A program made the translations under genes and the position numbers. 64,000 nucleotides of DNA from Proteiniborus sp. DW1 (GTDB taxonomy: Bacteria; Bacillota; Clostridia; Tissierellales; Proteiniboraceae), in assembly GCF_900095305.1 (NCBI RefSeq), contig NZ_FMDO01000038.1, positions 1 through 64,000 of the forward strand, given 5' to 3'. Numbering within the stretch: the stretch's first letter is position 1; every line of letters begins with the position of its first letter. This document shows, in pieces, positions 37,063 to 44,765 of this stretch. The notes below the pieces were generated by a model that saw only the letters and a program-made list of their open reading frames with translations, ran no database searches and was not told the origin of the DNA.

Positions 37063-37092
37063 AAAAAATAAGGCTAGAATGGTATCCAGCCT
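37063..37092 (-). terminator. Terminator of DUF5665-yteA
   Basis: 8-bp stem with one G-T pair (37071-37092), 6-nt loop, TATTTTTT on the minus strand, 2 nt after the yteA stop. Confidence 0.8.
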
Positions 37093-37093
37093 C

Positions 37094-37750
37094 TTAATCA
37101 AAATCTTCTTTCCTAATATCATCATACTGTTCTCTATAATATTCTTCTGATATTCCCTCAACTTCCTCTACCAAACCTCGCTCTACATCGTCAAATACTC
37201 CCTGATTATCACCTGTTGAAAATGAAGGATCTCCTGAGACATCATTAAATCTTAATACAGACTGTAAGCTATCCTCCCCGTCAAAGCCTACATTATCCTC
37301 ATCTGAAATGCCAGTATTTGATCTTCCATAAGGGTATTTTATTCTTTCTTCCTCTTGGGGTCGAAATCTAATTTTTTTATCCATAGGAATTTCTTCCTTA
37401 GTACATTCTATACAAAGGCTAGTATATGGAATTACTTCTAATCTATCTTCCTCTATATTTTTTCCACAAACTCTGCATACTCCATAGGAACCATTGTCAA
37501 TTCTCTCTAGTGCAGCATCTATTTCATCTACAACGCTAGATTGACTACTTTTTAAACTCATATTTTGTGACATCATAAAAGTTTCTGTTCCCAAGTCAGC
37601 AGGATGATTATCATAGCTAGACAACTCCTCAAAATGCTCTCGCAACTCCTCATTGGGTTCATTTTTATTCATTAGTTCTAGTGTATTAAGTAAATCTTCT
37701 TTCTCATTCATTAGCAAATTCTGAAAATACCTTAGCTTTTGTTTCTCCAT
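37094..37750 (-). CDS. yteA: TraR/DksA-type zinc finger protein, YteA family
   Basis: Putative regulator of the DksA superfamily, associated with sporulation in Bacillus (yteA); its target is not established. The 218-aa protein has an N-terminal coiled coil (about residues 1-45), the DNHPADLGTET motif, and a four-Cys zinc finger CRVCGKN...CIEC at about 92-116. A long acidic C-terminal tail follows (EEEVEGISEEYYREQYDD-like), typical of the YteA subfamily. Upstream DUF5665 is 9 nt away. Confidence 0.85.
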   Translation of the reverse strand: MEKQKLRYFQNLLMNEKEDLLNTLELMNKNEPNEELREHFEELSSYDNHPADLGTETFMMSQNMSLKSSQSSVVDEIDAALERIDNGSYGVCRVCGKNIEEDRLEVIPYTSLCIECTKEEIPMDKKIRFRPQEEERIKYPYGRSNTGISDEDNVGFDGEDSLQSVLRFNDVSGDPSFSTGDNQGVFDDVERGLVEEVEGISEEYYREQYDDIRKEDFD

Positions 37751-37759
37751 TTCCTCCTC

Positions 37760-38038
37760 CTACAATCTTTCTTGTACGATTCTTACTATCTCAGCGATAA
37801 AGTCACCTATTAAGGGAATATTCCATGATATAATTCTGTTCAAAAAATATATTGCCAATGCACCTAGTATGGTAAACCCTATTGCCATACCGAATCCTCT
37901 AGCTAGTCCCCCTAGAAAATTAACATATAATAATCTTTTTTTATTATTAACAAAATCTACATACTCATGAAGTTTTGCTTTTTCTAGATTATTTGCTAGT
38001 TCTTCTAATCTTTTCTCTATTTCGTTATTTTTGCTCAC
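37760..38038 (-). CDS. DUF5665 membrane protein
   Basis: Small conserved protein of unknown role. The 92-aa sequence has an N-terminal coiled-coil segment (EIEKRLEELANNLEKAK) and one or two membrane helices (GGLARGFGMAIGFTILGALAIYFL, residues about 43-66). The start is GTG after AAGGGGGAT. It is co-transcribed with yteA; pairing with a sporulation-type gene suggests, without proof, a role in the same stage. Confidence 0.75.
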   Translation of the reverse strand: MSKNNEIEKRLEELANNLEKAKLHEYVDFVNNKKRLLYVNFLGGLARGFGMAIGFTILGALAIYFLNRIISWNIPLIGDFIAEIVRIVQERL

Positions 38039-38122
38039 AATTAATCCCCCTTATAATAATCTTCCCAAAAGATCATAATTATAATCATATATATTATGTA
38101 TCATATATGCCTGATTACATTA

Positions 38123-38186
38123 TATTACATTTATTTGAAATGTAATAGGCTTTATCTATTTAAGTGTTTCTTAAACTGATAAAGCC
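38123..38186. repeat. Two abutting hairpins
   Basis: Hairpin 1: perfect 10-bp arms TATTACATTT/AAATGTAATA with a 5-nt loop (38123-38147). Hairpin 2 begins at the very next base: GGCTTTATC...GATAAAGCC outer 9 bp, inner TTTAAG/CTTAAA 6 bp, 5-nt loop (38148-38186). No T-run follows either on either strand. They lie 20 nt after the small ORF 38206-38340. Confidence 0.6.
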
Positions 38187-38205
38187 CAATTCGCATTATC
38201 TAATT

Positions 38206-38340
38206 CTAGGTAAAAAAAGCTAATAAGATATAGAAAAACAGTAAATTGTTTTTTTTAAATTTTGCTCCCCAGATTTGTACTAGTAATATGAAAAAAAACA
38301 ATAAATAGTCTGCATTCTCTACATTTTTATTAAGATACAC
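38206..38340 (-). CDS. Hydrophobic mini-protein, probable sporulation gene
   Basis: Not previously recognised by me; 44 aa, starting at GTG 38340 with an excellent GAGGTG 5 nt upstream. After a short polar N-terminus (YLNKNVENAD) comes LLFFFILLVQIWG, a KFKKNN hinge and a second hydrophobic stretch LLFFYILLAFF. The LLFFFILLV core is identical to that in the mini-protein at 44766-44861. A sigma-K-like promoter lies about 65 nt upstream and twin hairpins follow. Function unknown; small hydrophobic proteins of this style are common in sporangia. Confidence 0.55.
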   Translation of the reverse strand: MYLNKNVENADYLLFFFILLVQIWGAKFKKNNLLFFYILLAFFT

Positions 38341-38399
38341 TATATCACCTCAATATTCCATTATTAGTGCACTATCAAAAGCATACTTCATTCTTGTTA

Positions 38400-38428
38400 T
38401 ATAGTATGAAATATTGAAGTTTCCTGTG
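38400..38428 (-). promoter_or_regulatory. Sigma-K-like promoter of the 44-aa ORF
   Basis: Minus strand CACA (38425-38428), 16 bp, CATACTATA (38400-38408), fitting CATAnnnTA. The context TTTCATACTATATA is identical to that upstream of the 31-aa ORF at 44766. Confidence 0.4.
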
Positions 38429-38440
38429 CTAAGTAACTAA

Positions 38441-39259
38441 TTAGCTATTTAGCTTAGATATACAATCTTTTATTGACTCTATATCTAATAACACTGTTTT
38501 CATTTCTTCTATATCCAAGGATTGTTTTCCATCAGACAAAGCTTCACTTGGGTTAGGATGTGTTTCAATCATAACACCATCTGCTCCAATAGCTACTGCT
38601 GCTCTAGTTGCTGGTCTAATAAGCTCTTTTCTACCTGTACCATGGCTTGGATCAATGATAATAGGTAAATTAGCTAGCTCTTTTATTATTGGGACTACTG
38701 TTAAATCAAGGGTATTCCTTGTATATTTTTCAAAGGTTCTTATCCCTCTTTCACAAAGAATAATATTTTCATTACCTTCTGATGCGATATATTCAGCAGC
38801 CATTAACCACTCTTCTATTGTTGATGCCATTCCTCTTTTTAAAAGTACAGGTTTATCTAGCTTACCTGCTTCCTTTAGTAATGTATAATTTTGCATGTTC
38901 CTTGATCCTATCTGAATAATATCGACATAGTCATATGAAGCATCTAAATCCCTTGGATCCATAATTTCCGATACTATTTTCATTTTATACCTTTGTCCAG
39001 CATTCTTTAGTAATCTTAAACCCTCAAATCCCAATCCTTGAAATGTATATGGTGAAGTTCTAGGCTTAAATGCACCTCCTCTAAGTATTCTTATACCCAT
39101 GTCACTTAAAGCTTTGGCAGAAGTTTCTATCTGCTCTTCACCTTCCACTGCGCAAGGCCCTGATATCACTGTAAACTCATTGCCACCTATTGTAATTCCA
39201 TTACCTAAATCAATTATTTTTTTATTTTCTCTGTTGTTTTTAATAGTAAAAATATTCAT
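38441..39259 (-). CDS. aroF: 3-deoxy-7-phosphoheptulonate synthase (DAHP synthase, short type)
   Basis: First step of the shikimate pathway from PEP and erythrose 4-phosphate. The 272-aa protein is the compact I-beta/KdsA-like form: VISGPCAVEGEEQI, LRGGAFKPRTSPYTFQG, LLKRGMAST, CERGIRT, DPSHGTGRK. It lacks an ACT or chorismate-mutase regulatory domain, so allosteric control is not expected from this chain alone. GGAGG precedes the ATG. It is isolated from other aro genes. Confidence 0.93.
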   Translation of the reverse strand: MNIFTIKNNRENKKIIDLGNGITIGGNEFTVISGPCAVEGEEQIETSAKALSDMGIRILRGGAFKPRTSPYTFQGLGFEGLRLLKNAGQRYKMKIVSEIMDPRDLDASYDYVDIIQIGSRNMQNYTLLKEAGKLDKPVLLKRGMASTIEEWLMAAEYIASEGNENIILCERGIRTFEKYTRNTLDLTVVPIIKELANLPIIIDPSHGTGRKELIRPATRAAVAIGADGVMIETHPNPSEALSDGKQSLDIEEMKTVLLDIESIKDCISKLNS

Positions 39260-39389
39260 TTATAATCCTCCATAAAGCACAAAATAATTACTGTTTTCAA
39301 TTTTAGTTTAAACATATAAACATAGAATATGAATTCTTATTTTTCTTAGTTTCATACTTTATTATATAACCACATTTTAATGTGTCAAG

Positions 39390-39424
39390 AAAAAAAGGAT
39401 ATGCAATATAAACACATATCCCTT
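39390..39424 (-). terminator. Terminator of the sepF-divIVA operon
   Basis: 10-bp stem with one G-T pair (39394-39424) that includes part of the divIVA stop codon, then TTTT. Confidence 0.8.
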
Positions 39425-39893
39425 ACTCTTCACTATTATCTATTCCTAAATCCTTATAATAGTCATCTAATGATTCTAGTTGTGATTGAAGCAATGTTTT
39501 AAATCTAGTCTTAAACACCAACATATCTTTCCGTAGTGTCTCATATTCTTCTCTAACCTTAAGTGCTTCATTTTTAGCTTCTTCAATAATCTTTTTTGAA
39601 TTATCTTCAGCCTCTTTAATAATCAACTCTGCACTCTTTTTCGCACTAATCTTAACTTCTTCAGCAGTGCTTTGTGCTACAACTAATGTATTTTGAAGAG
39701 TTTCTTCTATTTTATTATAATGCTTAATTTGGTCATTAAGCATGGAAATTTTATCTTTAAGTTCAATGTTTTCTTTATATATTTTTTCATAATCAATCAT
39801 AATTTCATCTAAAAAAGCATCCACATCTGTTTCCTTATATCCTCTTACTCCTCTTTTAAACTCCTTATTTTGAATGTCAAGTGGTGTAAGCAT
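39423..39893 (-). CDS. divIVA: DivIVA domain cell-division protein
   Basis: Membrane-curvature binding polarity protein that recruits division or sporulation factors to poles and septa. The 156-aa protein has the N-terminal lipid-binding domain (MLTPLDIQNKEFKRGVRGY then VDAFLDEI) and a long coiled coil from about residue 30 to 140. It is last in the order yggS-sepF-yggT-ylmH-divIVA, the standard Gram-positive division cluster. Confidence 0.94.
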   Translation of the reverse strand: MLTPLDIQNKEFKRGVRGYKETDVDAFLDEIMIDYEKIYKENIELKDKISMLNDQIKHYNKIEETLQNTLVVAQSTAEEVKISAKKSAELIIKEAEDNSKKIIEEAKNEALKVREEYETLRKDMLVFKTRFKTLLQSQLESLDDYYKDLGIDNSEE

Positions 39894-39911
39894 ATTGCTA
39901 TGTCATCCCCT

Positions 39912-40703
39912 TTACTTAATTATTTTTACAACGACTTTATATCTATCTTTCCTTGTCTTTCCCAAAATCATACTAACTTTTGTTCTTCCAAAACCACGTA
40001 TTGATATCATGTCATTTTCATGTACTTCTTTAGAAATTAAATCTATAGTCTGCCAATTAACCTTAACATAACCATTTTTAATGAGTGAAGAACTTTTTTC
40101 TCTAGAAAGATTGCAAATAGCGCTTACAAATACGTCCAGCCTAAAAGAAGATAGGGTTAAGCTTTTTTCAATAAAATCATCCTGCGCCTCTTCCAATTCA
40201 AATGATTCTACTTCAGTTATTACTACTGGTTCCCTGTTGATCATATCCAAATTGAATTTTATGTAATCTGCGATTTCCTTAAAAGTAATTATATTTCCAT
40301 AATCTTTATGGATTAATATATCACCAATTTTTTCTCTCTTTATACCTAAACTCATTATGGCGCCCAAATAATCTCTATGAGTTAATTCTCTGAACTTAAA
40401 GCTTCCATCAATTCTCAATGCCTGTATTGGTGATAAAACATCGCTCCTATCCATATAAGACGGAAATATTATTATAGACTTTCTTTCAGAGTTTTCTAGT
40501 CCTCCATCTTCAAAAAATGAAACTTCCTGAAACCTATTAATAAATGAATAACATAGCTTTCTTTGATATGGATCTAGAAAATCAGTAAATTCTATAGAAT
40601 ATTTTCCAACTACTCTTTCAAGTTTATCTAAAACTCTGCGCATAGTTAAGTGTTGATTTTTATCTTTAATATGTTCTATTAATGCGTTTTTATCCATTGT
40701 CAT
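39912..40703 (-). CDS. ylmH: YlmH family S4-domain RNA-binding protein
   Basis: S4-domain protein of the division cluster; Bacillus YlmH has recently been tied to ribosome quality control on 50S subunits, the same process as RqcH in this window. The 263-aa protein ends with an S4 domain (about residues 186-245, RLDVFVSAICNLSREKSSSLIKNG ... VHENDMISIRG). Start ATG 40703 overlaps nothing and follows TAGGAT. Neighbours yggT and divIVA. Confidence 0.9.
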   Translation of the reverse strand: MTMDKNALIEHIKDKNQHLTMRRVLDKLERVVGKYSIEFTDFLDPYQRKLCYSFINRFQEVSFFEDGGLENSERKSIIIFPSYMDRSDVLSPIQALRIDGSFKFRELTHRDYLGAIMSLGIKREKIGDILIHKDYGNIITFKEIADYIKFNLDMINREPVVITEVESFELEEAQDDFIEKSLTLSSFRLDVFVSAICNLSREKSSSLIKNGYVKVNWQTIDLISKEVHENDMISIRGFGRTKVSMILGKTRKDRYKVVVKIIK

Positions 40704-40710
40704 ATCTATC

Positions 40711-40974
40711 CTAAAAAATTATATTAATAATTCTAGACAGAAAAGATAGGAATAGTATAGCCAAAAGAGGCGAAAAATCTATCATTCCTGTATCAACTTT
40801 CAGTCTTCTCAAAATTTCCCTAAATGGTGATAAAACTGGTTCAGTAACTTGAAAGATAAAAGAGGTTATAGCATTATTTGTATCTATTACAATAAATGAT
40901 AATATAGCTCTAATGAAAATAAGAGTTTCAACTATATAAATTAGCCTTTCTAATGCCATCTTTAAAACGCCCAA
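40711..40974 (-). CDS. YggT family membrane protein
   Basis: Small integral membrane protein of unknown role (cell-division cluster). The 87-aa protein has an N-terminal helix (IYIVETLIFIRAILSF), the family motif TEPVLSPFREILRR and a C-terminal helix (FSPLLAILFLSFL). I set the start at TTG 40974, because AAGAGGTG lies 6 nt before it and the upstream GTG is within that site. Confidence 0.88.
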   Translation of the reverse strand: MGVLKMALERLIYIVETLIFIRAILSFIVIDTNNAITSFIFQVTEPVLSPFREILRRLKVDTGMIDFSPLLAILFLSFLSRIINIIF

Positions 40975-40990
40975 GCTTTTCACCTCTTAA

Positions 40991-41440
40991 TTATTTTTGC
41001 CAAGGAAATATTCCTTTGTTTTTTAATTCTTCCTTTAATCTTGAATCTATTTCTACATTACTTGGAGCTAAAATGAATATATCTTTAGAAACTTTTTGAA
41101 TATTACCATCTAATGCATAAATTGAACCATTTAAAAAATCAAAAATTTGCTTCTTTGGTTCTGTTTCCATTTCTTCTAAGTTTATGACTACAATTTTCCT
41201 GTTTTTTAAATCTTCGACCATTTTAGGAGCTTCTTCATATTTTATGGGCTCATAAACTACTAGCTTAACAGTATTATTAGTATGAATATTTAAAATCTTA
41301 TTCTGTCTATACATATTTTTTTGTAAATCTAATTCAATTTCATTATTAGTTTCAACTATTTCATCATCTGGTTCTTCCATATCATCAATCCCTATTATAT
41401 ATTTAACCTTATTCATAAACTTGTTTGCAATGTCTCCCAT
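40991..41440 (-). CDS. sepF: Cell division protein SepF
   Basis: FtsZ-binding, membrane-anchoring protein that aligns Z-ring filaments. The 149-aa protein has an N-terminal amphipathic anchor (MGDIANKFMNKVKYIIG), an acidic linker, and a C-terminal SepF domain (YEEAPKMVEDLKNRKIVVINL; FDFLNGSIYALDGNIQKVS). AAGGAGG precedes the ATG, 3 nt after yggS. Confidence 0.94.
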   Translation of the reverse strand: MGDIANKFMNKVKYIIGIDDMEEPDDEIVETNNEIELDLQKNMYRQNKILNIHTNNTVKLVVYEPIKYEEAPKMVEDLKNRKIVVINLEEMETEPKKQIFDFLNGSIYALDGNIQKVSKDIFILAPSNVEIDSRLKEELKNKGIFPWQK

Positions 41441-41443
41441 TTA

Positions 41444-42142
41444 TTAATCCTCCTTATATGTTCTTTTTCCAAAAATACCAGTTCCTATACGTATCATATT
41501 TGCACCTTCTTCTAATGCAACTTCAAAGTCATTTGTCATTCCCATAGATAGATATTTCATATCTACATTAGAAAATTTAAATTCCTTAATATCCTCAAAC
41601 ATATTCTTTAAATCTCTAAAAACAAATCTCACTTCTTCAGGATTTTCTACATATGGTGCTATTGTCATTAAGCCCTTTACTCTTATTCGATTAAAGTCTT
41701 TTATAGTTTCAATAAAAGGGATAACTTCTTCTTTTCTTAAGCCAAATTTAGAGTCTTCCTCAGCTATATTTACCTGAACTAATGTATCTACACATATATC
41801 ATGTTCTTCAGCTCTTTTTTGGATTTCTTTAGCTAAACTAACTCTATCTAATGAATGTATCAAATGAACCTTATCAATAATATACTTTACTTTGTTACTT
41901 TGTAGGTGCCCTATCATATGCCATTTTGTGTTTGGAACTATTTTCTCATATTTGCATTGAATTTCCTGAACTTTATTTTCTCCAATATCTGAAATTCCAT
42001 AGGAAATAGCCTCGTTAATTCTGTCAACATCTACTGTTTTAGTTACAGCTACTATTGTAATATCATCCAAGCTTAAGCCTTTTTTAGATATGATACTGTT
42101 TACTCTTTCATAAATTTTATCAATGTTATTTTTAATATAAAT
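41444..42142 (-). CDS. yggS: YggS/PLPBP family PLP-binding protein, probable ATT start
   Basis: Pyridoxal-phosphate homeostasis protein with an alanine-racemase-like barrel; PLP lysine in the VAVTKTVD segment, then GENKVQE, WHMIGHLQSNK and MGMTNDFEVA. A TTG at 42070 would give 208 aa but would remove the first helix that all relatives have. The same frame continues upstream for 24 codons (NIDKIYERVNSIISKKGLS) to an ATT at 42142, with GGGAGGG 7 nt before it. No ATG, GTG or TTG exists in that interval, and the frame is closed upstream by the previous gene's TAA. I annotate the 232-aa version with a non-canonical ATT start. Confidence 0.8.
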   Translation of the reverse strand: MYIKNNIDKIYERVNSIISKKGLSLDDITIVAVTKTVDVDRINEAISYGISDIGENKVQEIQCKYEKIVPNTKWHMIGHLQSNKVKYIIDKVHLIHSLDRVSLAKEIQKRAEEHDICVDTLVQVNIAEEDSKFGLRKEEVIPFIETIKDFNRIRVKGLMTIAPYVENPEEVRFVFRDLKNMFEDIKEFKFSNVDMKYLSMGMTNDFEVALEEGANMIRIGTGIFGKRTYKED

Positions 42143-42160
42143 CGATAATCCCTCCCTATG

Positions 42161-43455
42161 TTAATCAATTATAAGTCCTTCTTTAATCTTACTTCCATTA
42201 ACAAATACTTCATCATACATTTGCATAGTATTAAATTTCTGAACTTCACCATTTATTTCAAGCTCTATTACACTATTAAGCCCAGCCCCTTTACTTACAA
42301 TAGTATGCTCATTATGGCTAGCTAATATTTTTATTGGTCTAAATTTAACTATTCCGCTTATATCTTTAATATAAACACCCTTTATTCCATCTTTTTCTAT
42401 TATGGACTTACTTGGAATTATCAGTCCCTCATATGTGTTTTTAACTATATGGATATCTAAGTATCTTTCATTGTAATATTCGTGGAAATATTCCGTTAGT
42501 TTTAAGATAATAAAGCATTTGTCATTTTCTTTAACAAGTCTTACTACTCTAGATATTATTTTTCTTTCATCATCATTGATTTTTATGTATATTGTCTTAC
42601 CTTCTTCAAGCTTGTCCATTCCCTTAGAATCAACTTCCGTCATTATATACCATGTGAAATTATCTATTATCTTATAAACAGGCTCTCCAAAATTAACTAT
42701 ATTCTTTTCTGTCAAGTCTGTTTTGTTTACATCTATAAGTCTATAATCACTAGATTCATAATCATTGATTTTGCTTATTGTAAAAATATCCTCTAAACCA
42801 TCTAGCTGGTAGCTTATTATTCCAGATTTTGGAGCGTAGCTTACATGTTTAGAACTTTCCATATTTTTGATAATTTCATTCTTTCGTTCTAGGAGATTAT
42901 CTAAGCTATTAGACATGAGACTATTTTGCCCTGCAACTAGCTGTTGCTTGTCAATAGTCATTAGTAAGGTATCCCTGTGTATAAGAGCATCGCTATAATT
43001 TCCACTTAATATACTATTTTGAAGTTCATCAATTATTGAAGCAATATTATCATGTATTTTATTTTTATCTTCATTAAGTATTTCCTTATTATCTGATGAT
43101 TTTTTTAATATCTCTATCTGTCTATTTATCTCTTCTAACTCATTTGAATATGTACTCCCCTCTGCTCTGTTAATTCTAGCAACTTGAACTCCCTTAGCCA
43201 CCTTTTCACCTTCTTGCTTTAGCAAAGATACAGTACCTTGAGTTTCTGACTTATATACAAACTCATCTTTAATAACTATTCCTTTAGAAGAAACAATATC
43301 TTCTATAACTCCAGCCTCAGCAATAACAGTCTTATGAATTCCTATGGAAAATACAGGTATCATTCTAGAAAAAATATAGGATACTACAATTATTATTAAA
43401 GTAATTCTAAATCTTTTACGCTTAATTCTTTTTTTTTTCGTTCCTCTTGAGACAT
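42161..43455 (-). CDS. HlyD-like membrane-anchored protein with frame change at an A10 tract
   Basis: Resembles the adaptor (HlyD/membrane-fusion) proteins found beside sepF in clostridia; function unknown. The body (about 42161-43363) has a biotinyl-lipoyl-like segment (YKSETQGTVSLLKQEGEKV), a coiled-coil middle and a beta-barrel tail. The only good start, ATG 43455 with AAGAGGTG 5 nt upstream, is in another frame and would stop after 19 codons. Shifting at the ten A (43429-43438) joins MSQEERKKK to RIKRKRFRITL, a basic stretch, a membrane helix (ITLIIIVVSYIFS) and the body. Either a sequence error, a mutation, or programmed slippage. Confidence 0.7.
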
Positions 43456-43548
43456 TAGACCACCTCTTGCCTATTATAATTCTTCATACAATTCTATTTT
43501 CCTTCAAACTAAAACGAAAAAATTCAGAAATTCTAAATTATGAAGCAT

Positions 43549-43926
43549 TTATTTGAAAAAGCATCCATATTTACTTACTACTTTTATTTTTTTGATTTTA
43601 TCTAATTCAAAGCTTTTTACCTCATCTTTATGGGTCACTAATAATAGCTCTCTATTTTTAGTTTTTGCTCCAATTACTATTCCATCTACTTTATCGTTAT
43701 TATATAAAGTTACCCTTATCTCATCTCCTGATTTTAATTTGACTCCACTTAAGGAGAAAAACTTCATGTCTGTTTCATCAATATGATCCTGGGTCACAGA
43801 TTTTTTGCCTAAAACTATTATATTATCACTTAAATAGAGTTTTTCTTTAACAACTACTAAAATATATCCAATTATGCTCACTAAAAAAAGCATTATCAAA
43901 ACCAATATAATTTCAGATAAGAACAT
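43549..43926 (-). CDS. Single-pass membrane protein of unknown function
   Basis: Not recognised. The 125-aa protein starts with one hydrophobic helix (residues about 3-27, LSEIILVLIMLFLVSIIGYILVVV), followed by a hydrophilic domain with repeated beta-strand character (GDEIRVTLYNNDKVDGIVIGAK, ELLLVTHKDEVKSFELDKI) that could be an SH3/OB-like barrel. It precedes the HlyD-like gene by about 90 bp on the same strand, so the two may work together at the membrane. An extended -10-like TGATATACT lies upstream. Confidence 0.65.
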   Translation of the reverse strand: MFLSEIILVLIMLFLVSIIGYILVVVKEKLYLSDNIIVLGKKSVTQDHIDETDMKFFSLSGVKLKSGDEIRVTLYNNDKVDGIVIGAKTKNRELLLVTHKDEVKSFELDKIKKIKVVSKYGCFFK

Positions 43927-44076
43927 AATATACCTACTTTCTATTAGCTTTATATAAAAAGTATATCATAAATTCAAGAACTATAAAACATATAGAAACA
44001 ACTAATATTAAATCTCTATTTTACTACTGATACATAAAATTAAAGAAAATATTCACTTAGCTTTTTGATATTTTTA

Positions 44077-44085
44077 TGATATAAT
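44077..44085 (+). promoter_or_regulatory. Extended -10 promoter for tRNA-Pro
   Basis: TGATATAAT (TG-n-TATAAT) 66 bp before the tRNA; no convincing -35. Confidence 0.4.
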
Positions 44086-44151
44086 ATTACTTATATTATT
44101 AACAAAATATCCTATGAGCTTATTTTATGAATGCTTTACTTATGATATTAT

Positions 44152-44228
44152 CGGGATGTAGCGCAGCATGGTAGCGCACAAGTCTGGGGGACTTGGGGTC
44201 GCAGGTTCAAGTCCTGTCATCCCGACCA
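44152..44228 (+). tRNA. tRNA-Pro (anticodon GGG)
   Basis: 77 nt including encoded CCA. Acceptor CGGGATG pairs with CATCCCG; D-arm GCGC...GCGC; anticodon stem CAAGT/ACTTG with loop CTGGGGG, so U33 is followed by GGG; T-arm GCAGG-TTCAAGT-CCTGT (loop with TTCAA). GGG reads CCC/CCU. A UGG-anticodon tRNA-Pro must exist elsewhere to read CCA/CCG. Confidence 0.95.
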
Positions 44229-44345
44229 GTTTATAGTTTTATATAGTCAACTAACGTTGTAAATTAGCCATTCATATTATAAGTATTTTGATTAAAAGCT
44301 GTATTTTTTAATTGGATGCATAAGCAGCTTACATATTTAATGACA

Positions 44346-44377
44346 AAGGTGGCTTAACAGCCACCTTATTTCATTTT
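44346..44377 (+). terminator. Terminator of the tRNA-Pro transcript
   Basis: 8-bp perfect stem AAGGTGGC/GCCACCTT (44346-44353 and 44360-44367), then ATTTCATTTT. It lies about 120 nt after the tRNA. Confidence 0.7.
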
Positions 44378-44464
44378 AGATTTCATCTTTACAAAATATT
44401 TTAGAAACCTACTCTTATTAGTGAAAAAATTTATGCTATATAACAATTTATCATAGATTTAGTT

Positions 44465-44614
44465 TTATTTATCCCTCAATATTTTCTTGAGATACTCCTC
44501 CACATTTTCAATATCTAAGTTTAATCCAACTTTTCATTCCTCACATTCTTTTTAAAGGATACTTCTGATAAATGATAGAGAATTTAATCTTATTATTTTA
44601 TTAATTTTGCTCAT
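44465..44614 (-). pseudogene. Decayed small ORF with two internal stops
   Basis: Minus strand ATG 44614 (AGGGG upstream) opens MSKINKIIRLNSLSFIRSIL, hits TAA, and continues in the same frame KECEE, TGA, then KVGLNLDIENVEEYLKKIL to a final TAA at 44465. The last part is strongly protein-like (amphipathic helix). It could be a remnant of a gene of about 49 codons or larger; chance cannot be excluded. Confidence 0.3.
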
Positions 44615-44671
44615 AAGTTATAACCCCTAAACTTCTATACTTCTTCTATACCTTTCATTATATATTTTCGT

Positions 44672-44699
44672 AACATCTTATTGAAAGTTTCATACTATA
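44672..44699 (+). promoter_or_regulatory. Sigma-K-like promoter of the 31-aa ORF
   Basis: AACA (44672-44675), 15 bp, CATACTATA (44691-44699), matching CATAnnnTA; 66 bp before ATG 44766. Confidence 0.45.
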
Positions 44700-44765
44700 T
44701 ATTACACCCATTAGGAGCTCCCTTAAAAAACAATTAAAAATTAACTAGTAGGAGGTAGTAATACT

